From Pseudomonadota bacterium (GTDB lineage: Bacteria > Pseudomonadota > Gammaproteobacteria > Burkholderiales > Thiobacillaceae): a stretch of DNA of 5,230 nucleotides. Both the position numbers and the translations under genes were made by a program. Shown here one piece after another: positions 1 to 5,230 of this stretch (within the stretch, counting starts at the first letter, position 1; each line of letters begins with the position of its first letter). Below the pieces are notes generated by a model. The model was given only the letters and a program-made list of their open reading frames with translations. It was not told where the DNA came from and made no database searches. Location of the stretch: positions 1 through 5,230 of the forward strand of contig JAKACL010000203.1 of the NCBI GenBank assembly GCA_021821425.1. The letters run 5' to 3'.

Positions 1-617
1 AAACCCGATACGCGATGCAGATCGAAATTCAGCCGTTTCCTGCGTGCAGACCAGCGGACCGTGAATCCCTGCGAAATTTTTCCGTTTCGCGGCCACCAAA
101 GAACGAGTCCCGTCACGCACAGGCCGAGCAGCAGCAAGCCACCGATCCCGAGTACCGTTTTGCCGGTCTCGCCGGCCAGCAGTTCGGTGTGCAGCAGGGC
201 GATCCACCCCAGCACGGATTGCTTCTGCCGGTGCGCGCCGAGCAGGCGTCCGTTGTAAGGATCGACATAGACGAAACGGTCGTGGGCGCTGTTCAGCTTG
301 ATCAGATAGGTCTCTTGCGGCGTACGCGGCATGCGGATGGCAAACGGCCGGTCGCCGGGATAGGCGCGGCGCACCGTCTGCAGCACCCTGTCCAGCGCGA
401 CGCGCTCGCCCTGGGGCGCGACGACAAGCCGTTCCGGATGCGCAAGCGCTTCGAGCTCTTCCCGAAACACCAGCGCACTGCCGGTAAGACCGCTCAGCAC
501 CAGCAGCAGTCCGGCAAGCAGTCCGGTGTATAGATGGAGCTTGAATACGAATCGGCGTGCCGCCCCGGGCATGATCCGCGGCGGGGGGCTTGCTCCGTGC
601 GTTGCCTGTGTTGTCAT
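1..617 (-). CDS. PepSY-associated transmembrane protein, 5' part only (putative siderophore-iron reductase)
   Basis: An open frame reads from ATG at 617 without a stop to the left edge, giving 205 residues of a protein that continues outside. Seen: a basic cytoplasmic lead (RR at 21-22); a first membrane helix at about 24-51 with the PepSY_TM-type motif HLYTGLLAG (28-36) and SGLTGSALVF (42-51); a soluble segment at about 52-140 fitting a periplasmic PepSY domain, including YVDPYNGRLLG (117-127); LLHTELLAG (141-149); a second helix at about 153-175 ending in WWPR (174-177); and DLHRVSG (199-205), which normally leads into the third helix. His28, His143 and His201 sit at positions usually conserved in this family. 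Known: relatives such as FoxB and PiuB-like proteins sit in the inner membrane and take part in iron release from siderophores; FoxB carries haem. Inferred: the same role here. The start overlaps the upstream stop as ATGA and lacks a clear ribosome binding site, which suggests translational coupling. Met16 is a less likely alternative start. Confidence 0.88.
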   Translation of the reverse strand, partial: MTTQATHGASPPPRIMPGAARRFVFKLHLYTGLLAGLLLVLSGLTGSALVFREELEALAHPERLVVAPQGERVALDRVLQTVRRAYPGDRPFAIRMPRTPQETYLIKLNSAHDRFVYVDPYNGRLLGAHRQKQSVLGWIALLHTELLAGETGKTVLGIGGLLLLGLCVTGLVLWWPRNGKISQGFTVRWSARRKRLNFDLHRVSG

Positions 618-1378
618 GGACTGAACGTCGCCAGATGGGCCTTGATCGCCCGGAAGCTCACGCCGCGGTCGTCGCCCAGCAAATATGCCTGCACGCCGCG
701 CGCTTTCCACGCGTCTGCCTGGGCGGGGACACGCGGAATGGCGCAAAACGGAATGCCGTGGCGCCGGCAGTTCGCCGCAATGGTTTCGATCGCGTCCTGC
801 ACCATCGGGTGCTGCGCCTGCCCAGGCACACCGTAGGATTGCGACAGATCGATGGCGCCTTCGAGCACCATGTCGATGCCCGCAACGGACAGAATGGCAT
901 CCAGATTGTCGACGCCTTGCCGGTCTTCGATCATCGCCGCCACCATGATTTGCGAATTGGCGCGGGCGAAATAGGTCGGCAGGTCGAGGGTGCCGAACCC
1001 CGTGGTGCGGCCGCCGCTGATGCCGCGCGTACCGAGCGGGGCATAGCGGCTCGCCGCGACGGCCTGCACGGCCTCCGCCGCGGTGCGCACGTGCGGCACG
1101 ACAATGCCCTGCGCACCGCAGTCCAGCGCGCGCAAAATGGCGTCGGGCGCCGCATTCGGCACCCGCACCAGTGGCGTGATGCCGGCGCATTCGGCGGCCC
1201 GGACCATGTTTTCGAGCGTCTCGGGATTGAGGCAGACGTGCTCCATGTCGAGGATGACGAAATCGAAGCCGGCGTAGCCAATCATTTCGACCAGTAGCGG
1301 CGAGGGGATCGAATTGAGCAGGCCGAATACGGTTTTTCCGTCGGCCAGCGCGCGTTTCAATTGATTGATCTGCAGCAT
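614..1378 (-). CDS. HpcH/HpaI-family protein, SbnG-like siderophore citrate synthase
   Basis: Complete 254-residue protein with the TIM-barrel HpcH/HpaI aldolase signature, close in length to SbnG (about 259 aa). Seen: FVILDMEHV (40-48), VRVPN (71-75), GIVVPHVRTAAEA (91-103), APLGTRGISGGRTTGFG (113-129), AAMIED (147-152) and GAIDLSQSYGVPG (174-186). His47, Arg72, Glu151 and Asp177 match the family's catalytic histidine and arginine and its two acidic metal ligands. Known: most members are divalent-metal-dependent class II aldolases acting on pyruvate or oxaloacetate. SbnG, in staphyloferrin B loci, instead condenses oxaloacetate with acetyl-CoA to give citrate for the siderophore. Inferred: the setting, just after a NIS synthetase and a decarboxylase, favours a citrate-supplying role over aromatic-acid breakdown. 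The achromobactin protein AcsB is a similar relative. The start lies 6 nt after the decarboxylase stop with only a weak purine match upstream, consistent with reinitiation. The TGA stop overlaps the next ATG. Confidence 0.88.
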   Translation of the reverse strand: MLQINQLKRALADGKTVFGLLNSIPSPLLVEMIGYAGFDFVILDMEHVCLNPETLENMVRAAECAGITPLVRVPNAAPDAILRALDCGAQGIVVPHVRTAAEAVQAVAASRYAPLGTRGISGGRTTGFGTLDLPTYFARANSQIMVAAMIEDRQGVDNLDAILSVAGIDMVLEGAIDLSQSYGVPGQAQHPMVQDAIETIAANCRRHGIPFCAIPRVPAQADAWKARGVQAYLLGDDRGVSFRAIKAHLATFSP

Positions 1379-1384
1379 GCGGTC

Positions 1385-2593
1385 TTATTCCACGGGGAGA
1401 TACCACTGCGCGGGAGGCGGGTGGCGCAAAAAATCGTGATGCGAAATGTGCCAGGCGTAGGCACCGGCGTAGGGAAAGACGAGCACGTCGTTGCAGCGCA
1501 CAGATTCGACCGTGGCGTCGAATGCCAGCACGTCTTTTGGCGTGCAGAGCTGGCCGACGACGCTGACGCGCTGATGCGAGGCGTGCGGGCGCGCGAACGG
1601 GTACGGCCAGGCGTCGACTGGCAGCACGTGAAAGGGATGGCTGTGGCCTTGCGCATAGGGCGTGCGGAAATGGTGCGAGCCGCCGCGGCCGACCACGAAG
1701 GTCTTGCCGTGGCTGCGCTTGATGTCGATCACCTGCATCGCGTAGTAACCGCAGGCCGCGGTGACGTAGCGGCCGAGTTCGAAGCGCACCCGGATACCCG
1801 GCATGCCACGCGCGGCGAGCAGCGAGGCCAGCCCGGCGCTGAATGCCGGCCAGTCGAATTGTCGATCCGGCTGGCGGTAGTTGACGCCGATGCCGCCGCC
1901 GACATTGATGTGATCGATGTCCAGGCCATGGTCATCGCACCAGCGGCGCGTCTGCCCGAGATAGGCCGCGACGAGCTGCAGATGGGCAGTCGCGTCGAGC
2001 TGGTGCGAGAGCAGGTGGAAGTGAAAACCGCGCAGCCGGATTTCGGGGCGGGCGCGCAGCCAGTCCAGACATACCGGCAATTGCTGCGACGGCATGCCGA
2101 ACGGCGTCGGCTTGCCGCCCATCATCAGGCTTGTCTCGGCGAGTCCGTCGAGCGTCAGGTTGATGCGCAGGGCCACCGGCACCGTTCGACCGGCGTGCGC
2201 GGCGATGTCCGCCAGCCGTTGCAACTCGTGCAGGCTTTCCGCATGCAGGCAATCGACGTTGTGTTCGATCGCGTCACGGAGTTCATGGTCGAGCTTGCCG
2301 GGTCCGCTGAAAATTACCGGCAGCTCGGCGAAATGTTCGCGCACCCAGGCGAGTTCGCCGCCCGACGAGACCTCGAATCCGGCAACGAACGGTGCCAGCG
2401 TCTGCAGAATCGGCAGGTCGGGATTGGCCTTGATCGCATAAAAAAGTTCGCAGCCAGCCGGCAGGCTGCCGGCCAGGTTCGCGGCGTGCCGCCGCAGCGC
2501 GGCAAGATCGTAGACATACGCGCACAGGGGCGCTTCGTTCCGCGCCTCGGCCGCGCGGAGACTGTCGAACACTTCGGCCAGCCTCAATTCCAT
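1385..2593 (-). CDS. PLP-dependent decarboxylase, fold type III (SbnH/AcsE/PvsE-like)
   Basis: Complete 402-residue protein, near the length of SbnH (about 400 aa). An N-terminal alanine-racemase-type barrel carries FYAIKAN (51-57), whose Lys55 should form the Schiff base with PLP. EVSSGGEL (74-81), FSGPGK (95-100), HFHLLSHQ (191-198) and the phosphate-binding glycine loop VGGGIG (231-236) follow. FELGR (271-275) stands where diaminopimelate decarboxylases usually have EPGR. The C-terminal beta domain has GQLCTPKD (347-354), whose Cys350 and Asp354 match the substrate-site cysteine motif, and YAGAYA (375-380). Known: in NIS siderophore pathways such enzymes decarboxylate an amino-acid unit attached to citrate (SbnH on citryl-diaminopropionate, PvsE in vibrioferrin, AcsE in achromobactin). 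Inferred: the same role here rather than lysine biosynthesis, given the neighbours. The ATG at 2593 overlaps the synthetase stop by 10 nt and has a strong ribosome binding site. The frame stays open far upstream inside the synthetase, but that stretch has no homologous content. Confidence 0.93.
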   Translation of the reverse strand: MELRLAEVFDSLRAAEARNEAPLCAYVYDLAALRRHAANLAGSLPAGCELFYAIKANPDLPILQTLAPFVAGFEVSSGGELAWVREHFAELPVIFSGPGKLDHELRDAIEHNVDCLHAESLHELQRLADIAAHAGRTVPVALRINLTLDGLAETSLMMGGKPTPFGMPSQQLPVCLDWLRARPEIRLRGFHFHLLSHQLDATAHLQLVAAYLGQTRRWCDDHGLDIDHINVGGGIGVNYRQPDRQFDWPAFSAGLASLLAARGMPGIRVRFELGRYVTAACGYYAMQVIDIKRSHGKTFVVGRGGSHHFRTPYAQGHSHPFHVLPVDAWPYPFARPHASHQRVSVVGQLCTPKDVLAFDATVESVRCNDVLVFPYAGAYAWHISHHDFLRHPPPAQWYLPVE

Positions 2594-4425
2594 CCCGGAT
2601 TCTCCCCCAGCGTCCCCAGCGGGTTGTTGACCGGCAGATAACCGGATGCGCGATCCGGCCGCCTGAAGAAACGATTGATCAAATTGGCTTTGCCGGGAAA
2701 CGGCTCGCCGTTGAGCAGGGCGTTGATACAGCATGCCGAGGCAGCGTCTCCGTACTGGCTCTGGTAGGTATGCAGATGATGGCGCACCACCGCCCACAGC
2801 CGGTTTTGCAGAGCCGGCCTGCCGGCACCAATCTGGTTGATCGCCTCGCAGTAATTGTTGACGAACAAGCAGTAGGCGATGCGTTTCCAGCCCTGCTCGG
2901 CGCTGTACCAGAGCGCCTCGCGGGCGCGCGGACTGATGGTGTCCAGTTGCCTGGCGCCGAAACGCTCCTGCACCAGCTTCACGCCTTCGAAATCGCGCAG
3001 GAAGACCTGTCGTACTTCGCCCGCCGCCACGCCGATCACGACGTTCTGCAAGTGCGGCTCGAAAATGACGCCGTGCGCGAAATAGCAGTACAGCACCGGG
3101 TACATGAGCTCGGCGACGTAACGCGAAAACCACGCTTCGGCGGTCTCTTCGAACGGCGCCCCGCCTCGCCGCTGCATGTCGTCCAGCAACTCGCCCACGC
3201 GCGCTTCGCCGTAAACGTGGTTGCCGAACAGCGCCCCGGCCAGCAGCGGCGTCACGCCCGGATGCAGCACATTGTCGAAGCCGCGCCGCAGGATCAGGCC
3301 GAAACCTTCGGTGATCACCTTGTCGGATGAGGCGTCGCCCGTTTTCATGTTGACCGAGATGAAGGCGGGTTCCTCCATGACCGCGACGCCGGGGAAATGA
3401 TGCCGCAACTGGGGCGCGAGGGTGCGCATGATACGGGTGACCTGCAGCGCGCCTTCGAGCTCGTAAATCGCGTTCTTGCGCACGCAGTTGGTGATGCGGA
3501 CGTTGAGCGAACACTTGTAGAAATAGGGATTGCCGGGCTGGAACAGCGTGCGGATCGATGAGGTCGGGTAAAAGTGCGCGCCTTGCGGTCCGAGATCGAC
3601 GATGCGCCCGCTGCGGATCGCCCCCGCGACGGCCGGATAGCCGAGCAGATGGTGCGCCTGCCAGGGATGGGCGGGAATGAGAAAGACGTCATCGTCCGCG
3701 GCGATCTCCGGCGGCGCCTGCTCGGCGACGATCCGGTCGCACGGCTCGTCGAGCACCGATTGCTGCAGCAGGTATTCGCGGCGCACGGCGAAATAATGCA
3801 GCGCAAAGCGCGTACCCAGCTCCGGCGAATAGCGCTGCATGTCCGCGTGAGAAAGACCCTGGCGGCTTTTCGGCGCAGGGTGGAACGGATGGCCGAACAC
3901 GAGCGACTGTTCGGACTCGACAAAGGCCTCCAGGGGCGACTCCGAGAACGGTCCGGGGCATGCCGCTCCCAGTATGGCTGACGTGACCGCCACGCTGTCC
4001 TCGATCTGTTGCATCAATTCGTCGTTCGCCGGCAAGCCGTACTTGAGCGACAGTTCACGCAGCAACAGCCCGGCCAGCGCCTGCCAGTCGAGCAGGGCCC
4101 AGGGTTTTCCCGGCGCCTTGCAATACATGGGCGACAGGTAGCGGTAATTGCTGGTGACGCATGCACGGTAGACCACGGTCAGCACGCGTTCGCCGGTCAG
4201 TGGCAGGCGCAGGTGCAGGGCGCTGCCGCCTGTGCTGCGAAGGGCCAGGTGCACCGATGCCGGGCTGTCGCTCTGCCCGAACAAGGGGCCTACGCTTAAC
4301 TGTCCCTCGGGTCCCGCGACCTCGCGGCAATAACAGTTGAGCAGCGTTTCCATTGAACGCCGGCCGGCTTCCTGCCGTGCCAGGGACGCGGGATCGATCG
4401 CGCCCGCCAGATTGGGTGAATGCAT
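2584..4425 (-). CDS. IucA/IucC-family NRPS-independent siderophore synthetase
   Basis: Complete 613-residue protein, slightly longer than typical members (about 580-600). It activates a carboxylate, usually of citrate, as an acyl-adenylate and transfers it to an amine or alcohol. Seen in order: VFGHPFHPAPKSRQG (176-190); IPAHPWQ (250-256); YPTSSIRTL (286-294); KCSLNVRITNCVRKN (304-318); EEPAF (351-355); GVIFEPHLQN (452-461), starting the FhuF-like C-terminal part; RDFEGVKL (477-484); and GKANLINRF (578-586). His182, Ser290, Arg292, Lys304, Arg310, Arg316, His458, Gln460, Asn461 and Asp478 fit the ATP- and citrate-contacting set recalled from the AcsD structure, with matching spacing, so the enzyme looks active. 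Inferred: its place between an MFS exporter and a decarboxylase suggests the enzyme that joins citrate to an amino acid (SbnE-, AcsD- or PvsD-like), but SbnF or AcsC roles cannot be excluded. ATG 4425 is chosen for its nearby AGGGGA; Met25 has no such site. Translation is probably coupled to the MFS gene. Confidence 0.96.
   Translation of the reverse strand: MHSPNLAGAIDPASLARQEAGRRSMETLLNCYCREVAGPEGQLSVGPLFGQSDSPASVHLALRSTGGSALHLRLPLTGERVLTVVYRACVTSNYRYLSPMYCKAPGKPWALLDWQALAGLLLRELSLKYGLPANDELMQQIEDSVAVTSAILGAACPGPFSESPLEAFVESEQSLVFGHPFHPAPKSRQGLSHADMQRYSPELGTRFALHYFAVRREYLLQQSVLDEPCDRIVAEQAPPEIAADDDVFLIPAHPWQAHHLLGYPAVAGAIRSGRIVDLGPQGAHFYPTSSIRTLFQPGNPYFYKCSLNVRITNCVRKNAIYELEGALQVTRIMRTLAPQLRHHFPGVAVMEEPAFISVNMKTGDASSDKVITEGFGLILRRGFDNVLHPGVTPLLAGALFGNHVYGEARVGELLDDMQRRGGAPFEETAEAWFSRYVAELMYPVLYCYFAHGVIFEPHLQNVVIGVAAGEVRQVFLRDFEGVKLVQERFGARQLDTISPRAREALWYSAEQGWKRIAYCLFVNNYCEAINQIGAGRPALQNRLWAVVRHHLHTYQSQYGDAASACCINALLNGEPFPGKANLINRFFRRPDRASGYLPVNNPLGTLGENPGWN
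2602..2608 (-). promoter_or_regulatory. Ribosome binding site of the decarboxylase, inside the synthetase 3' end
   Basis: The minus strand reads GGGGGAG eight bases before the ATG at 2593. It lies within the last codons of the synthetase (Gly-Glu-Asn), so the two genes share bases for coding and initiation. It supports the 10-nt-overlap start and argues against longer versions of the decarboxylase. Confidence 0.7.
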
Positions 4426-4429
4426 GCTT

Positions 4430-4435
4430 TCCCCT
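4430..4435 (-). promoter_or_regulatory. Ribosome binding site of the siderophore synthetase
   Basis: The minus strand reads AGGGGA four bases before the ATG at 4425, inside the short gap after the MFS stop. Spacing is on the short side, but this is the only good purine stretch near a candidate start and it decides for 4425 over the Met at 4353, which has none close by. Confidence 0.6.
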
Positions 4436-4439
4436 GAGG

Positions 4440-5230
4440 TCAAGAATTTCGCAGGTGTAAACGATGAAATGCCACGCCGCCGAGGTAAGCGCCGGAGGCG
4501 AGCAGGGTCAATGCGCCGATAAAAAACGGTGCCCGCAGATCGAACGCCTGAACCGCCGTGCCGGCGATCAGGCCGGCGCCGACAGCGCCCCACTTGGCGT
4601 TGCTCTCGAACCAGCCGAAGGTGCGGCCCGCGTTCTCGCGCGTTGCGATCGACGCGATCAGCGCGTGCAGACTGATGAAGCCGAGCGTCATGCCCAGGCC
4701 CATCGCGATGCGCCCGGCAGTCAGTCCGGGCAGCGTCGTGAACAGCGCCTGAGCGGCCAGCGCGCCCGCAAGCAACAGGAATGACAGCGACAACGTGGCG
4801 AGCAGGCGGCCCTGTCCGAGAGAGCGGCTGAGGGGCACCGCGCACAGCAGGTAGACCAGATGCGGGATGCCGAACAACAGTCCGGCCATGGCCAGCGGTG
4901 CCGGGTTGGAGCCCGTCTGGGTGAAGGGAACGAAATACGGAAATGTCAGCACGGTGGCGAATACGAACGCGAACTGCGCGGCGTAGACCTGGCGTGCGCT
5001 CGCTTCCAGCGTGCCGCCCTGGGCGTGGGTTGCCGGTTTGGCGCTTGATTCGTGCAGGTGCGCGGGCGGCAGTCGTGCGATCAGCAGCGCCGCGACGAGC
5101 GGCAATATCGCCAGGTAGCGGTAGAGCTCGAGCGGCGATTCGATCGTCATCAGCAGGCCCAGACCGGCCGGCGCGGCAACCAGCGCCGCCCGTGCCGACC
5201 ATTGCATCAGGTTCAGGCTGCGGGTCAGCG
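4440..5230 (-). CDS. MFS transporter, C-terminal part (putative siderophore exporter, SbnD/PvsC-like)
   Basis: The frame is open to the right edge, giving about 263 residues of a protein whose start lies outside. The Met at 5207 is internal: the codons before it read LTRSLNL in frame with no stop. About eight hydrophobic segments are visible, fitting the last part of helix 5 or 6 through helix 12 of a 12-helix permease. A polar loop near 5015-5060, rich in His, Ser and Ala, matches the central cytoplasmic loop. Later motifs include FPYFVPFTQTG, GRIAMGLGMTLGF and GWFESNAKWGAVGAGLIAG. Known: MFS proteins such as SbnD, PvsC and YhcA (achromobactin) accompany NIS synthetases and export the finished siderophore across the inner membrane. 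Inferred: an export role here, from its position immediately before the synthetase. Family membership is firm; substrate is by context only. The TGA stop lies 14 nt before the next start. Confidence 0.9.
   Translation of the reverse strand, partial: LTRSLNLMQWSARAALVAAPAGLGLLMTIESPLELYRYLAILPLVAALLIARLPPAHLHESSAKPATHAQGGTLEASARQVYAAQFAFVFATVLTFPYFVPFTQTGSNPAPLAMAGLLFGIPHLVYLLCAVPLSRSLGQGRLLATLSLSFLLLAGALAAQALFTTLPGLTAGRIAMGLGMTLGFISLHALIASIATRENAGRTFGWFESNAKWGAVGAGLIAGTAVQAFDLRAPFFIGALTLLASGAYLGGVAFHRLHLRNS

Noticed and set aside
15..533. A 172-codon open frame on the plus strand at the left edge
   Set aside because: It is the antisense of the PepSY protein, whose minus-strand frame has coherent membrane helices and family motifs across the whole region. 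The plus-strand translation is low-complexity Gln/Arg/His-rich.
1379..1384. A possible internal promoter or Fur box between genes
   Set aside because: All gaps are 14 nt or less and I saw no convincing Fur-type palindrome at the junctions. Iron control is expected upstream of the operon, outside the window.
1361..2641. A 426-codon open frame on the plus strand opposite the decarboxylase
   Set aside because: It is exactly antisense to a gene with clear PLP-enzyme motifs. High GC at third codon positions removes stops from the opposite strand, and the translation is rich in Arg, Ala, Gln and His without recognisable domains.
2770..3330. A 186-codon plus-strand open frame opposite the synthetase
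   Set aside because: It lies antisense to the conserved FhuF-like C-terminal part of the synthetase and has no recognisable motifs.
2594..3514. Upstream extension of the decarboxylase frame to give a 709-residue protein
   Set aside because: The extra 307 residues are out-of-frame reading of the synthetase and Arg/Ala-rich without family content. The ATG at 2593 has a strong ribosome binding site and gives the usual family length.
4426..5202. Upstream extension of the synthetase frame to give an 872-residue protein, possibly a fusion
   Set aside because: The extension reads the MFS gene out of frame. The MFS frame itself shows about eight membrane helices there and ends just before the synthetase start at 4425.

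Overview
The window is a tightly packed, single-direction operon fragment for citrate-based siderophore production and use. All five genes lie on the minus strand, so transcription runs from right to left. The sequence is GC-rich, with strong G/C preference at third codon positions. The gene set includes an inner-membrane PepSY-type protein of the kind linked to TonB-dependent siderophore uptake. Together these point to a Gram-negative proteobacterium, most plausibly a beta-proteobacterium (Burkholderiales) or a high-GC gamma-proteobacterium. The organism assignment is inference.

In transcription order: (1) the C-terminal part of an MFS transporter (right edge to 4440), probably the siderophore exporter; (2) a complete IucA/IucC-family NRPS-independent siderophore (NIS) synthetase, 613 aa (4425-2584); (3) a complete PLP-dependent fold-III decarboxylase, 402 aa (2593-1385), related to the diaminopimelate/ornithine decarboxylase group; (4) a complete HpcH/HpaI-fold protein, 254 aa (1378-614), resembling the siderophore-dedicated citrate synthase SbnG; (5) the N-terminal 205 residues of a PepSY-associated transmembrane protein (617 to the left edge), a candidate ferric-siderophore reductase. 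Junctions are a 13-14 nt gap, a 10 nt overlap, a 6 nt gap and a 4 nt ATGA overlap. No stretch is long enough to hold an internal promoter or terminator outside coding sequence, and the operon promoter must lie beyond the right edge.

Working model: the HpcH/HpaI protein makes citrate, the NIS synthetase activates a citrate carboxylate with ATP and joins it to an amino acid, the decarboxylase removes the carboxylate of an amino-acid unit on the intermediate, and the MFS protein exports the product. The PepSY protein may release iron by reduction after re-uptake. This parts list matches staphyloferrin B (sbn) and achromobactin (acs) loci. The order MFS - synthetase - decarboxylase also matches vibrioferrin (pvsC-pvsD-pvsE). 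The window alone does not settle which siderophore is made, because the other synthetases and any diaminopropionate or diaminobutyrate genes would lie outside it.
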